A stretch of 64,000 nt of DNA from Paenibacillus mellifer (GTDB lineage: Bacteria; Bacillota; Bacilli; Paenibacillales; Paenibacillaceae): assembly GCF_023195895.1 (NCBI RefSeq), contig NZ_JALPRK010000012.1, positions 1 to 64,000 of the forward strand. Reading direction: 5' to 3'. Positions 1-9,916 of the stretch are shown here, piece by piece. The position numbers and the translations under genes are program-made. How positions within the stretch are numbered: position 1 is the stretch's first letter; the number at the start of each line of letters is the position of its first letter. The notes under the pieces were generated by a model that was not told where the DNA came from, made no database searches, and saw nothing but the letters and a program-made list of their open reading frames with translations.

Positions 1-125
1 GGAATGTTGTAGAAAATGCAATATTTCACATCCACAGGCCTGTTTGACCGCTCAAATCTTGCACAAAATGCAACATTTCCGCGACCAATTCCACTAATTT
101 CTGGGACGAACCTCGCTCTACGGGT

Positions 126-1421
126 TTAAGCGACCGAGTTCCGCGACTCATCCAAACGGAAGCTTTCGATTGTGCCTTGCAGTTCTCTTCCGAGTGTCTC
201 CAGTTGATCACCGGCGGTGGACATGGTTTGAATGGATTCGTGGATCTGCGCCGTCAGCATGACGATGTCGTCGATATGCCGCGTGGTTTCCGAGGAGGAA
301 CGCGCCATCTCATCGACGGTTGCAGCCACCTCCTGGCTTCCGGCCGCCATTTGCTGCCCAGTCGCGGAGAACCCGCTCATTTCGGTATTGATCGTTTCCA
401 CCTGAGTAAGAATATCGTGCATCACCGTCTCGGTTTTCCCGAGAACCGTGATCCCTGCCTGGATCTCCTGATGGGACGTGTCCATGGCCGACTTCGATTG
501 GTTGGATTCCTCCTCGGCCTTCTCCAGCAATTCGCCGATCTCCTCGGCGAAGCGGTTCGCCTCGGAAGCCAGCTTGCGGATTTCGGTGGCGACGACGGCA
601 AATCCTCTGCCTTGTTCGCCTGCTCGGGCGGCTTCAATATTCGCGTTCAGAGCCAGAATATGCGTCTGCTGCAAAATCCCCGTGATGGCATCCGTAGAAG
701 TTGCGATATCCTCGCTGCGTCCTAGAAACTGCGAGATCGTTTCGGTTAGAACGCGAAAGGATTGATTCATCTTGCCCATTTGCTCGTTCATCGCCAGCAT
801 CTCTTGCCGGGTTATCTCTGCCATGGAAGCAACCCCGCTTGAGGATTCGGTGACCGACAGAGAGATTTCAGAGATATGCCCGATCCCGGTAGCCAATTCC
901 TCAACGGCTTTGGCGCTTTCCTTGGCGGCGGAGTATTGCTGTTTACTGGCAGCCGCGATAACCTCCATCGCCGCAACGATCTGGTCAAATTGTTCCCGAT
1001 TCGATTGGAGCCGTTCATGCAAATCGCGAATCTTTAGATTGACCTCGGTTGAGGTCTGTTTCACTTGGAGCACGAGTTGACCCAGATGCTCCCGCATCCC
1101 CTCCATCGGCACGCCGAAACGCTTTAAGCTGCCCAATTGATCCATCCGGATCCGGTGCGTCAGGTTGCCTGCGGCAATTTGCGAAATGAATCGTTCAATT
1201 TCCTTAAAAGGCTTGGCATAAGCTAGGAAATTCCGGATGCCAAAACCGATGGTGGCAACGATGATCAGCAGCATCAAGACGAGGTGTCGGCTCGTCAAGA
1301 TGGGCTCGCCGGCAATCAGCGCACTGAGGGTTATAGCAAACGCTCCCATCAGTGCCCCTTGGATGATCATGTTGGCGAAGTAGCGGATAAAGTTACGAAG
1401 GACTTCATTGCTGTTTCGCAT
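126..1421 (-). CDS. Methyl-accepting chemotaxis protein, short form
   Basis: A 431-residue chemoreceptor. Two hydrophobic segments lie at about residues 15-38 and 45-65 with almost no extracytoplasmic loop between them, followed by a HAMP-like linker (about 65-120) and a long coiled-coil signalling domain. The hairpin tip carries the family hallmark [16 protein letters not shown] at roughly residues 258-273, the site that contacts CheA and CheW. Lacking a large periplasmic-side ligand domain, it probably senses something in or at the membrane, or in the cytoplasm. The start is supported by a GGAG sequence a few bases upstream. It stands alone, transcribed away from the LacI-type gene. The ligand cannot be told from the sequence. 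Confidence 0.92.
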   Translation of the reverse strand: MRNSNEVLRNFIRYFANMIIQGALMGAFAITLSALIAGEPILTSRHLVLMLLIIVATIGFGIRNFLAYAKPFKEIERFISQIAAGNLTHRIRMDQLGSLKRFGVPMEGMREHLGQLVLQVKQTSTEVNLKIRDLHERLQSNREQFDQIVAAMEVIAAASKQQYSAAKESAKAVEELATGIGHISEISLSVTESSSGVASMAEITRQEMLAMNEQMGKMNQSFRVLTETISQFLGRSEDIATSTDAITGILQQTHILALNANIEAARAGEQGRGFAVVATEIRKLASEANRFAEEIGELLEKAEEESNQSKSAMDTSHQEIQAGITVLGKTETVMHDILTQVETINTEMSGFSATGQQMAAGSQEVAATVDEMARSSSETTRHIDDIVMLTAQIHESIQTMSTAGDQLETLGRELQGTIESFRLDESRNSVA

Positions 1422-1592
1422 AGGGCACGCTCCTTAGTATGTATAATTTGAGGCTTTATCGTGATGAAGGATTCTGTCTTTAGAATAGCACTTTCTTTTT
1501 TTTAGCGAAAGAGAGAAATGCAGAAATATGTCGTATGATGTCAAACTATAGCGAATCGAAGACGTGCTTAATTAGGTACCTGGCTGTTTTCA

Positions 1593-1622
1593 TTGACAAC
1601 TGAAGCGGAAGTTCGGTATATT
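1593..1622 (+). promoter_or_regulatory. Sigma-A type promoter of the LacI-type regulator
   Basis: TTGACA at 1593-1598 and TATATT at 1617-1622 with an 18-bp spacer, just upstream of the operator palindrome at 1633-1650. The position means that a regulator bound to the palindrome would block transcription near the start point. Confidence 0.7.
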
Positions 1623-1632
1623 GAAGAAGAAT

Positions 1633-1650
1633 AACGTAAACGTTTACGTT
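1633..1650. promoter_or_regulatory. Perfect 18-bp LacI-family operator, autoregulatory
   Basis: AACGTAAACGTTTACGTT is a perfect palindrome with the central CG expected of LacI-family operators. Its core GTAAACGTTTAC recurs at 2854-2865 in front of the glucosidase gene. It lies between the promoter and the regulator gene, so autorepression is the likely function. Confidence 0.75.
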
Positions 1651-1672
1651 GAATGGAGAAGTGGATACAAGC

Positions 1673-2677
1673 ATGAGTGCAACCATTAAAGACGTTGCCA
1701 GATTGGCAGGCGTATCGGTAGCGACCGTCTCCCGGGTGTTAAACGATTTACCGGGTTATTCGGAAGAGACGCGGGTGAAGGTGCTGGATGCGGTGGCTGA
1801 GCTAAAGTATCAGCCAAATGCAATCGCTCGAGGACTCGTTAATAAGCGGACTCAGACGATCGGGGTGTTGTTTCCGAGCGTATCCAGCGCGTTCTCCTCG
1901 GAGATCCTGCATGGGATCGAGGAAGCGGCGCAGGAGCGCGGTTACAGTGTGGTCGTATGCAATACAGCCGAAGACGGCAAGCGAACGATGAAATATTTAC
2001 AGGTACTGCGGGAGAAGCAGGTAGACGGAATTATCTTCTCGAGTGGCGTGTTGAAAGAGGAGTATGATCAGACGCTCCGGGCGATGGAGGTGCCGGTCGT
2101 CCTGGTATCCACGAAGTCCGAGTATGCCGACATCCCTTACGTCAAGGTGGATGACCATCAGGCGGCGTACGACGCCTGTGCTTATTTGATCCGGCAGGGG
2201 CACCGCCGGATTGCGATGATCAGCGGACCGGCCCATGACGAGATCGCCGGCGAGCCGCGCATCGCCGGGTTCCGGGCGGCCCTGGCCGATCACGGCCTGC
2301 CGGCGGGTGAGGCGCCCGTGCTGGACGGGCGCTTCCACTTTGCCGGCGGCTGCAAGGCGGCGGAGCAGCTGCTGCGCCAATCGCCGGAGGTAACGGCCGT
2401 GTTCGCCGCCGGCGACGAAATGGCGATCGCCGTCATCTCCACGGCGGCGCGCCTGGGCATAGCCGTTCCGGAGCAGCTCTCCGTCATCGGCTACGACAAT
2501 CTCAAGCTGGCCGAGATGTGTTATCCGCCGCTGACCACCGTTGCCCAGCCGCTGGCGGAAATGGGCCGTCTGGCTGCGGCCAAGCTAATGGCGCGGATTG
2601 AGACGGGCCAACCCGAGGGCAGCGAGATCATGCCCCATCAGATCATCGGGCGCGGCACGGTAAGCACGAGGGAGTAA
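1673..2677 (+). CDS. LacI-family transcriptional regulator of the adjacent glucosidase
   Basis: A 334-residue LacI/GalR-type repressor. The N-terminal helix-turn-helix reads TIKDVARLAGVSVATVSRVLN, with the hinge helix around residues 45-58 (YQPNAIARGLVNKRT), then a periplasmic-binding-like effector domain to the C-terminus (IGVLFPSVSS..., ending GRGTV). An in-frame TTG at 1649 overlaps the last bases of the operator palindrome, so the ATG at 1673, preceded by a GGAG sequence at 1655-1658, is the better start even though the spacing is long (14 bases). The identical operator core before the downstream GH13 gene argues that it represses oligosaccharide use and is relieved by a sugar ligand. The ligand is inferred from context only. 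Confidence 0.9.
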   Translation: MSATIKDVARLAGVSVATVSRVLNDLPGYSEETRVKVLDAVAELKYQPNAIARGLVNKRTQTIGVLFPSVSSAFSSEILHGIEEAAQERGYSVVVCNTAEDGKRTMKYLQVLREKQVDGIIFSSGVLKEEYDQTLRAMEVPVVLVSTKSEYADIPYVKVDDHQAAYDACAYLIRQGHRRIAMISGPAHDEIAGEPRIAGFRAALADHGLPAGEAPVLDGRFHFAGGCKAAEQLLRQSPEVTAVFAAGDEMAIAVISTAARLGIAVPEQLSVIGYDNLKLAEMCYPPLTTVAQPLAEMGRLAAAKLMARIETGQPEGSEIMPHQIIGRGTVSTRE

Positions 2678-2853
2678 GGAAGTCAGGATCTGTTTGCCAA
2701 CGGAAATAGCGGTAATAAATACGAGGCAATTTATGGCCCGAGCAACTAAATAAGGACAAAAAGTACCGCTATTATCGCGGTAAACATGAACCCTGGAGAA
2801 ATAAGGCCATTACATGTTCTTATTTTTCGAGCGCATTTCTTGCTCACCGATAC

Positions 2854-2865
2854 GTAAACGTTTAC
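2854..2865. promoter_or_regulatory. Second LacI-type operator upstream of the alpha-glucosidase
   Basis: GTAAACGTTTAC, a perfect 12-bp palindrome identical to the core of the operator at 1633-1650, located 85 bp before the glucosidase start in an otherwise gene-free stretch (2678-2949). The shared motif links the two genes into one regulon. Confidence 0.65.
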
Positions 2866-2949
2866 CCAAACTGCTGTATGTACTAGTAAATGCAAAATAG
2901 CACGGTGAAGGGCAAAACTAATTAGATCTATCCAGAGGAGGACCTATTT

Positions 2950-4629
2950 ATGGACAAAAAGTGGTGGAAGGAAAGTGTCGTCTATCAAATTTATCCGAGT
3001 AGCTTCATGGACAGCAACGGGGATGGAATCGGCGACTTGCGGGGGATCATCTCTAAGCTGGATTATTTGAAAACGCTGGGCGCGGACGTAATCTGGTTAT
3101 GCCCGGTGTACGAATCGCCGAACGACGACAATGGGTACGATATCAGTAATTATCAATCTATCATGGATTCCTTTGGCACGATGCGGGATTGGGAGGAGCT
3201 GCTGGACGGACTACATACGCGGGGCATGAAGCTCATCATGGACCTGGTCGTCAATCACAGCTCGGATGAGCATCACTGGTTCGTCGAATCGCGTAAATCG
3301 AAGGATAATCCATACCGGGATTACTATATTTGGCATCCAGGTAAGGAGGGGGAAGCTCCGAATGACTGGGGTTCGTTCTTTAGCGGACCGGCTTGGGAGT
3401 ACGACGATGCCACCGGCGAATATTACCTTCATATGTTCTCCAAGAAGCAGCCGGACCTGAACTGGGAGAACCCAAAGGTTCGCCGTGAAGTATACGACAT
3501 GATGACCTGGTGGCTCGATAAAGGGATCGACGGGTTCCGCATGGACGTGATCAACATGATCTCCAAGCCGCCGGGGTTGCCGGATGGCGCAGACGGCGGG
3601 ACTTGCATCAACGGCCCCCGGGTTCACGAGTTTCTGCAGGAAATGAACCGCGAGGTTTTGTCTAAATACGATATCATGACGGTGGGTGAAACCCTGGATG
3701 TTACGCCGGAGGATGCCGCCCTCTTCGCTGGAACCGACCGAGGCGAGCTTAGCATGGTGTTCCAGTTCGAGCTGATGGGTATCGATTCGGGATCCGACGG
3801 TAAATGGTGGGGCAAACCGTGGAAGTTGACCGATTTCAAACAGATCTTCTCTAAATGGCAGACCGATTTGGAAGGAAAGGCATGGAACAGTATCTACCTG
3901 AACAACCATGACCAGCCGCGCCTTGTATCACGGTTCGGTAATGACCGTGAGTATCGTAACGTATCGGCTAAAATGCTGGCCACGCTGCTGCATACACTGC
4001 AAGGCACGCCTTACATTTATCAGGGCGAGGAAATCGGCATGACCAATGTTCGGTTCAAGACGATCGACGAGTACCGCGATATCGAGACGTTAAATATGTA
4101 CAAGGAGTACCTGGAGAAAGGCCGTACGCCGGAGGAAATCATGGAGGCGATTTACGCCAAGGGGCGGGACAACGCGCGCACCCCTATGCAATGGAACGGC
4201 AGCAGCCCGCATGCGGGATTCACGACCGGCACGCCATGGCTGGCGATCAACCCGAATTACCAGGACATCAATGTGGAGCAGGCGCTGGCGGATGACAACT
4301 CGATTTTCCATTACTATCGCCAATTGATCGAACTTCGCAAGCAACATGAGGTGATTGTTTACGGGAGATATGAGCTCATAAACGCCGACGATGAACAGGT
4401 GTATGCATACACCCGGACGTTGGGACAAGAGCAATTATTGGTGGTGTTGAATTTCTACGACCAACCAACCCGGTTTGACTGGACGACACCAGAAGCATCG
4501 CCCATCCTTTCGGAGAAGACCCAAGCGGCCAAGCTGCTTATCGTAAACTATGACGATGTGCCTGCAGACGCAGACGTGCGGAGCATGGATTTGCGGCCTT
4601 ACGAGGCGCGTGTATATAAACTTAGTTAA
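2950..4629 (+). CDS. malL: Oligo-1,6-glucosidase / alpha-glucosidase (GH13)
   Basis: A 559-residue cytoplasmic glycoside hydrolase of family GH13, the usual length for oligo-1,6-glucosidases and trehalose-6-phosphate hydrolases. It opens with WWKESVVYQIYPSSFMDSNG and shows the four conserved GH13 regions: DLVVNHSS (about residue 98), GFRMDVINMI with the nucleophile Asp (about 199), TVGETL with the acid/base Glu (about 244), and NNHDQPR (about 322). No signal peptide is present, so it acts on imported oligosaccharides such as isomaltose. An AGGAGG ribosome site precedes the ATG. It is monocistronic, ends in a hairpin terminator and sits under an operator matching the upstream LacI-type regulator. 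The exact substrate (isomaltose, sucrose or trehalose-6-phosphate) is not decided by what can be seen. Confidence 0.93.
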   Translation: MDKKWWKESVVYQIYPSSFMDSNGDGIGDLRGIISKLDYLKTLGADVIWLCPVYESPNDDNGYDISNYQSIMDSFGTMRDWEELLDGLHTRGMKLIMDLVVNHSSDEHHWFVESRKSKDNPYRDYYIWHPGKEGEAPNDWGSFFSGPAWEYDDATGEYYLHMFSKKQPDLNWENPKVRREVYDMMTWWLDKGIDGFRMDVINMISKPPGLPDGADGGTCINGPRVHEFLQEMNREVLSKYDIMTVGETLDVTPEDAALFAGTDRGELSMVFQFELMGIDSGSDGKWWGKPWKLTDFKQIFSKWQTDLEGKAWNSIYLNNHDQPRLVSRFGNDREYRNVSAKMLATLLHTLQGTPYIYQGEEIGMTNVRFKTIDEYRDIETLNMYKEYLEKGRTPEEIMEAIYAKGRDNARTPMQWNGSSPHAGFTTGTPWLAINPNYQDINVEQALADDNSIFHYYRQLIELRKQHEVIVYGRYELINADDEQVYAYTRTLGQEQLLVVLNFYDQPTRFDWTTPEASPILSEKTQAAKLLIVNYDDVPADADVRSMDLRPYEARVYKLS

Positions 4630-4646
4630 TTGTAGCAAAAAAGAAG

Positions 4647-4677
4647 AGGACGCCTGAGATCCGAGGCGTCCTTTGAA
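4647..4677 (+). terminator. Rho-independent terminator after the glucosidase
   Basis: AGGACGCCT at 4647-4655 pairs with AGGCGTCCT at 4664-4672 around an 8-base loop, followed by a T-rich stretch. Confidence 0.75.
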
Positions 4678-4742
4678 TTGTTCATATTTTCACAAGGTAG
4701 TGTAGTTAACGAGGCAATATGCCGGTTATTACGCGTCTAGCC

Positions 4743-6761
4743 TTAAGCTTTAAAGACTCGAATTTGCTCCTTCAGCTCATTCATTAGCTGGTTTAGCGAT
4801 TGCGCGGAAGCCTCGATGCCTTTGATAATCGCGGCTTGTTCCTCTGAGGAGCCAGCAACCGATTGCGCACTTAGTGCAGAATCCTTGGCCGTGCTTAGCA
4901 TATCGCCAACTGAGGCGGCAATTTCTTCGGTGCCTGCGGAGATCTGCTGCGTTGTTGCCGACACGTCTTGGATTTGAGAGGAGACGTGATGGATCGACTC
5001 GCGAATCTGGCCGAACGATACGCCAACATTTTCCATTCGGTGGATGCCTTTATTGATCTCCTCAATGCTGTTCTTGACCGATTCCGCAGCTTGAGACGTG
5101 GAACCCTGGATGAACTGGATCAATTCGACGATATGGGCGATCGATTGACTGGTCTGCTCGGCGAGCTTCTTGACCTCACCGGCTACGACGGCAAAACCTC
5201 GTCCCTGCTCCCCGGCCCGTGCGGCCTCGATGGAGGCGTTCAGCGACAGAAGCGCCGTTTGGTTCGAGATATCGGAGATGACGTTCACGATCTCCCCGAT
5301 CTCAGTGGAATGGGCGGTTAGCTGCTCGATATCGGTCGCCGTTTGATTCGCAGTCGATTGAATGTGCGCCATTTGCTCAATGGCCGACTGAATTTGCACA
5401 TAACCATTCTCCACCTCGCTGGCGGCGGTTTCGGCCCGCTCGGAGACGCTGCCGGAAGCTTCGGCGATTCGCTGGACGCCAACGGCCATTTCCTCGGTCG
5501 CCCGTGCGGACTGCTCCGCGCCCATAAGCTGAGTTTCCGTACCGCCGGCGACGCCTTGAATCGCGGTGGTGATTTCCGCGGTAGCTTCGGTTGATTGACG
5601 TGTGGCATTGAGCAATTCGTCGGAAGCGGCGGCGACCTCCCCAATCGTACGATTGATCTGCTTCACCATCGTCGCCAGAGAATCGATCATCAGGTTGATG
5701 TTGCCGCTCATCTGCCCGATTTCGTCCTTCGAGGTGACCTTTACCCGCTCGCTGAGCTGCCCGTCGGCGACTTTCTTCATGACGGCGGAGACTAAGCGGA
5801 TCGGCTTCACGATTTGGCGTGCCAAGAAGAAGGCGATCACGAAGACGAGGATGGCGGTGGCAACGGCGATGGCGATAGACAGGTTGCGTGCATTGTTCAC
5901 TTCCGCGAAAATTTCTTGGGTAGGCACGGTAATCACCATCTTCCAGCCGGTGCTAGGCACTGTGCCGAAGTATGTAATAACTTCCTTCCCCGACTCGTCG
6001 CGGTAGGTGACATGCCCGCTCGGATTGCCGAGGATGGTCTTGACGGTTTCCTTCAGCGCCGGCGTCTTAGCGTAATCCTGGATATTCTTGTTGAACCGTT
6101 CGGTGTCCGGATAGCTGTAATACACGCCGGTATTCGAGATGACGTAAGCATAACCGGTGTCGGCGATCTTGATTTTGCCGCTTAGCTGGGACAACACGTC
6201 CGGGGTAACGGAGAAGGCGACACCACCCAAGAACTGCCCGCTCTTATTGTTGACCGGTACCATGGCGGCGATGAAATACTTGTCCAGCGGCTCCAGATAA
6301 CTCATCTCGGAGTAGGCTGTGACTTTGTTCTTCTTGGCTTCGATGAAGTAAGGGCTCTTCGAGGAGTCGGCGCTCATGCCGAGCATATTCGTCAGCGTCC
6401 CGTTCTTGTCGATCACGCTGAAGCCTTCCGACTGTTCATCGCTTTGCTCGAGCACATTCAGAATCGGGAAGATCCGATCCGGCTGGAACGTCTGGAACTC
6501 CGGATCCTGCTGGACGAGATTTTCGACGGCTTTGGATTTGCCCGAGATCCATTCGTCGATTTTGGCGATGTTCATATCCAGTGTGGATTGGACCAACTCT
6601 TCGTTGTTCTGCGTAATGACGTCCCCGAAATAGCTGACGAAGAATACGCTTGCGCCGAGGAGCGGGAGGAGAGAGGTCGCAAGAATAATCATCAACAGCT
6701 TGCGTTGAAAAGATCCGGACTTCTCTTGGGACTCACGTTTCTCTTTCTTGAACTTGAACAT
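4743..6761 (-). CDS. Methyl-accepting chemotaxis protein with dCache sensor domain
   Basis: A 672-residue chemoreceptor of the classical Bacillus layout. A membrane segment (about residues 22-45) is followed by a roughly 250-residue extracellular sensor with dCache features ([29 protein letters not shown]), a second membrane segment (about 295-315), HAMP ([12 protein letters not shown] region) and a long signalling coiled coil with the tip [16 protein letters not shown]. The start has an AGGAGGG ribosome site. dCache receptors of this type commonly sense amino acids or organic acids; the ligand here is unknown. It is a single gene separated from its neighbours. Confidence 0.95.
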   Translation of the reverse strand: MFKFKKEKRESQEKSGSFQRKLLMIILATSLLPLLGASVFFVSYFGDVITQNNEELVQSTLDMNIAKIDEWISGKSKAVENLVQQDPEFQTFQPDRIFPILNVLEQSDEQSEGFSVIDKNGTLTNMLGMSADSSKSPYFIEAKKNKVTAYSEMSYLEPLDKYFIAAMVPVNNKSGQFLGGVAFSVTPDVLSQLSGKIKIADTGYAYVISNTGVYYSYPDTERFNKNIQDYAKTPALKETVKTILGNPSGHVTYRDESGKEVITYFGTVPSTGWKMVITVPTQEIFAEVNNARNLSIAIAVATAILVFVIAFFLARQIVKPIRLVSAVMKKVADGQLSERVKVTSKDEIGQMSGNINLMIDSLATMVKQINRTIGEVAAASDELLNATRQSTEATAEITTAIQGVAGGTETQLMGAEQSARATEEMAVGVQRIAEASGSVSERAETAASEVENGYVQIQSAIEQMAHIQSTANQTATDIEQLTAHSTEIGEIVNVISDISNQTALLSLNASIEAARAGEQGRGFAVVAGEVKKLAEQTSQSIAHIVELIQFIQGSTSQAAESVKNSIEEINKGIHRMENVGVSFGQIRESIHHVSSQIQDVSATTQQISAGTEEIAASVGDMLSTAKDSALSAQSVAGSSEEQAAIIKGIEASAQSLNQLMNELKEQIRVFKA

Positions 6762-6960
6762 AAATTACCCTCCTGGTGTGCTTGTGAAAATATGACTTAA
6801 GTTCATGTTATCACGAAAAAAAGGGGTAATTTGGCACAAAATAGAGAACTATAGGACTCAAATTTCGTCGCTTTTTGGGGAATAATGACAAACTTCGTTG
6901 ACTGATGCAGGACATTCGTTTTAGATAGATCAAGGGAACCGGTACAATGGGAAAACGGTT

Positions 6961-6989
6961 GTTATTCGATGGACGCTATGGTACAATAA
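6961..6989 (+). promoter_or_regulatory. Sigma-A type promoter of secG
   Basis: TTGTTA at 6961-6966, 17-bp spacer, TACAAT at 6984-6989, in the 305-bp stretch (6762-7066) between the divergent chemoreceptor gene and secG. The remainder of that stretch shows nothing else recognisable. Confidence 0.7.
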
Positions 6990-7066
6990 TAATGCTGTTT
7001 TTGTATCGTAAATATCTGAGTTTCTGGAATAGATGAAGGATGTTTCTCACTTAGGAGGTGGATTGA

Positions 7067-7300
7067 ATGGATATTTTGCTGAAGGTATTGCTCGTTATTT
7101 TCTCGATCGGTTTGATCGCAGTTGTGTTGCTGCAGAAAGGGAAGAGCGCGGGTCTAGCCGGTGCCATCTCCGGGGGTGCTGAACATCTTTTCGGAAAAAC
7201 GAAAGCGCGCGGCATGGAGCTCGTTCTTGAACGGATCACGGTCGGATTGGCAGCGGGTTTCTTCATCTTGTCAATCGTCGTTGCTGTCGTGTTGGACTAA
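7067..7300 (+). CDS. secG: Preprotein translocase subunit SecG
   Basis: A 77-residue protein with two membrane segments (about residues 3-20 and 53-74) separated by the conserved loop [30 protein letters not shown], shown here by its parts QKGKSAGL and GGAEHLFGK. SecG binds the SecYE channel and assists SecA-driven protein export across the membrane. Length and topology match the Firmicute family. A GGAGGTGG ribosome site precedes the ATG, and a strong terminator follows. Its place close upstream of rnr and smpB-ssrA is the arrangement usual in Bacillales, although a GNAT-like gene and a chemoreceptor gene are interposed here. Confidence 0.96.
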   Translation: MDILLKVLLVIFSIGLIAVVLLQKGKSAGLAGAISGGAEHLFGKTKARGMELVLERITVGLAAGFFILSIVVAVVLD

Positions 7301-7327
7301 CCTACAACAATTCTAGCCAGAGTAAGT

Positions 7328-7360
7328 CCTCGTTTCCCTCGGGAGACGGGGGCTTTTTTT
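7328..7360 (+). terminator. Rho-independent terminator after secG
   Basis: An 11-bp stem, CCTCGTTTCCC with GGGAGACGGGG (7328-7351), followed by GC and seven T residues. Confidence 0.85.
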
Positions 7361-7500
7361 GCGTTGTTTTATGAAAACAAATCGTAACAATATTGAAAGG
7401 AATTTATTAGTAATAAATGTTAGATTATGTAGGATTTTCGTGGCTTGCCATAGGTAAAAATATTACAATTTTGGTACAGACAATGAGAGGAGGAAGGAAA

Positions 7501-8073
7501 TTGTACAAACTGGTGGAATCGCTGGAGGAAGGAACCTTGTTTCACTCGATTTGGATGGAAGCCTGGATGGAGAAGGGCTTTGAACCGGAATTTGCCGACA
7601 ACGTCTTGGGTCGGTGCCTCGTTTATGACGCCTCGGGGGTACCGGTGGGGACCGTAGAATTCAAGCCCTATGTGCCTAGATCGGACGAGCCCTTAAATGA
7701 ATTGGTGCCGTTTGATGACCATCCGGCCATATTACTCGCAGACCCGGGGGAAATCGCCGAGGTTGATAAGGTGGCGCTGCTCAAACGGTATCGCGGCCGA
7801 AACCTGAACAGGCTACTCGCAACGATTGTATTGTTTGCTCAGCAGAACGGGATTCGCCATTACGTCACGCTGCTCGAGCCCACGTTGTTTCGGGCGCTTC
7901 GCATCTCCTTTCATGTCCCGATGTCCCAGGTTGGCGAACGCCAATTTTACAAAGGGGACGATGTCGTACCGGCCATTATTCATGTGGCGGAATTTTACGA
8001 GAATGCGGAACGTTTTGCGTGGTATTTGGATACACTCGAAAGCTTAGATCAAGAAACGGTCTTATCTACATAA
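7501..8073 (+). CDS. GNAT-like acyltransferase, function unknown
   Basis: A 190-residue protein beginning MYKLVESLEEG. The TTG at 7501 is chosen because a strong GAGGAGG lies 7-8 bases upstream; an in-frame extension to 7417 has no ribosome site and is rich in unlikely residues. The central part (VYDASGVPVGTVEFKPY, then EVDKVALLKRYRGRNLNRLLATIVLFAQ) resembles the fold and the acyl-CoA-binding R-x-x-G/R-x-G/N-L stretch of GNAT enzymes or the autoinducer-synthase-like branch of them. Substrate unknown. It is flanked by terminators on both sides and so is a single-gene unit. Confidence 0.6.
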   Translation: MYKLVESLEEGTLFHSIWMEAWMEKGFEPEFADNVLGRCLVYDASGVPVGTVEFKPYVPRSDEPLNELVPFDDHPAILLADPGEIAEVDKVALLKRYRGRNLNRLLATIVLFAQQNGIRHYVTLLEPTLFRALRISFHVPMSQVGERQFYKGDDVVPAIIHVAEFYENAERFAWYLDTLESLDQETVLST

Positions 8074-8085
8074 CCTAAATACAAG

Positions 8086-8113
8086 AGAAGGCTTGCCCGC
8101 GGGCAAGCCTTCT
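8086..8113. terminator. Bidirectional terminator between convergent genes
   Basis: A perfect palindrome with 14-bp arms, AGAAGGCTTGCCCG followed directly by its complement, lying between the GNAT-like gene and the convergent chemoreceptor gene. Confidence 0.85.
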
Positions 8114-8119
8114 TCATCT

Positions 8120-9676
8120 CTACGAACCAACCGGGATCGGCTGCTTAGCGTTAGCTGACGGAACGGACGCCGATTGAACCGCTTGAGGCGCCTCTGCGGT
8201 TTCGCCCGTTGCGGTGGCCGACAAGGAGAGAATCAAGGTGTCGAGATCCTGATAATGTTGAACGATCTCGTGGATTTTACCATCCTGGGCTTCGATGCCC
8301 GCCAAAATTTGCTGGGCCGCGCTCATATTATGTTCGGTGCTTTCAGCCAGCTCCATGATTTCCGCCATGATGCTGCCGTAACGGTCCTGCATCTGCCGTA
8401 CGGAACGATCAACCTCACTGGATTGCTGATTGACCGTCCGGGCATTGCCGGACACCTTCTCCACATAGCTCTGGACTTCTTGTGCTTCTTCCTGCCCGGA
8501 ATGGATCGCGGTCGAGCCAAGTGTAATCTGTTCGGCGACGTTGTTGATTTGCCCGATGACGTCCGCCAGAATGTCGTTAATACTTTGCGTTGCTTTCTGC
8601 GAATTCTCCGCCAGCTTACGGATTTCCGTAGAAACAACGGCAAAACCTTTACCATGCTCCCCGGCATGTGCCGCTTCAATGGCGGCGTTCATGGCGAGCA
8701 GGTTCGTTTGCGTGGAGATCCCATGGATCGTCTCGACGATTTGGCTGATTTGCTCGTTCTGATCGCGAAGCTTCTGCATTTGCGTGACCGTTCCAGCAAT
8801 CACCTGCTGCAGATGCTCAATATGTACGGATAAGGAATTCATTTTCGCCCCGGCTGCCTCTGTATTGTGAAGCATATCGGTGGATAACGCTTGAAGCTGA
8901 GCCGAAATCTCTGCTGTGACCTCCACGGCCCCGCCAACCTCTTGCACGGATTTGGTCGTTTCCGTAAGCCCCAGGGTCTGACGCTCCAGAGTGGAGGAGA
9001 CGCTGCCAAAGGTTGTTGTAATCTCCTTCGAGATCGAGCCGGTGACGTTCACGTTATCCCGCAGCTGTGTGCTCAGACGGCCCAATACGTCCAGCGAGGT
9101 TTGCAAATTCGTGAGCAATTCATCGCTGCGGCGTTTAGCTTCTGCGGTATCACGCTGCTTCGTTAATACATCCTGCTGCAGGCGTTCGCTAAACCGAGCG
9201 GCAAAAGCTAAAGCCACGGTCAGAAATCCCAGGAACAGCAACAGATAACTGAGCGACTCCCGAGGGAATAATTTATCGTGGTAGAAGGGAACGTTGAAGA
9301 AATAAATGGTGATCCCTATACCCAATACGCCTGCGAAAATAATCGGTTTGTAATTGGAATACAACGTCATGATGCCAATGGATACGTAGACGAGCAAATA
9401 CGTGCTGACAATGGGGTCCGGATCATGATAGATCAGCAGAAACGTCAGCAGTTGGGTGATCACAGGAATGACGAACATGACGTAGCGTGTCCCTTTGTTC
9501 GCGTAAGTCATGTAGGTCGCAATGGAGCAGCAGATTCCGCCGACGATGATCAACGTATACAGGACTTTGCTGTCGACTTGGATCATGATGTCGGTCAGGA
9601 CGCCGAGGGCGACCATTCCCCAAATGATTTTGACGAATAACTTGTTGCGTCGTTGCAGAATGCTATTGTTCTCCAT
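8120..9676 (-). CDS. Polytopic-membrane methyl-accepting chemotaxis protein
   Basis: A 518-residue protein. The chosen ATG ([12 protein letters not shown]) follows a purine-rich GGAGAGGGAGAAGG site; an upstream in-frame ATG at 9712 would add 12 residues without a good site. About six membrane helices (residues 17-170) replace the usual extracellular sensor, then a coiled-coil signalling domain carries the tip [16 protein letters not shown] at about residue 330. No clear HAMP domain is seen. The receptor therefore probably detects a membrane-linked signal. The C-terminus ([13 protein letters not shown]...) is low in complexity. Ligand unknown. Confidence 0.88.
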   Translation of the reverse strand: MENNSILQRRNKLFVKIIWGMVALGVLTDIMIQVDSKVLYTLIIVGGICCSIATYMTYANKGTRYVMFVIPVITQLLTFLLIYHDPDPIVSTYLLVYVSIGIMTLYSNYKPIIFAGVLGIGITIYFFNVPFYHDKLFPRESLSYLLLFLGFLTVALAFAARFSERLQQDVLTKQRDTAEAKRRSDELLTNLQTSLDVLGRLSTQLRDNVNVTGSISKEITTTFGSVSSTLERQTLGLTETTKSVQEVGGAVEVTAEISAQLQALSTDMLHNTEAAGAKMNSLSVHIEHLQQVIAGTVTQMQKLRDQNEQISQIVETIHGISTQTNLLAMNAAIEAAHAGEHGKGFAVVSTEIRKLAENSQKATQSINDILADVIGQINNVAEQITLGSTAIHSGQEEAQEVQSYVEKVSGNARTVNQQSSEVDRSVRQMQDRYGSIMAEIMELAESTEHNMSAAQQILAGIEAQDGKIHEIVQHYQDLDTLILSLSATATGETAEAPQAVQSASVPSANAKQPIPVGS

Positions 9677-9916
9677 ACCTTCTCCCTCTCCTAATTCGTG
9701 GAATTCCTCCATTATATTGTCGGCTGGATTTTCATAAAAATTAAGCTTTTTTCATGAAATCCATGTAATTTCACGGGAATCCCGGGTGAAAACGGATGCC
9801 AATGACGAATTTCGTGTATACTAGGGGATATACGGGTAAAGGAATATCATGGAAAGACACGTGCAAAATTACACCCCGGCAACCCAAGGGACAAGCCGGG
9901 TTTGAGGTGAAATCAT

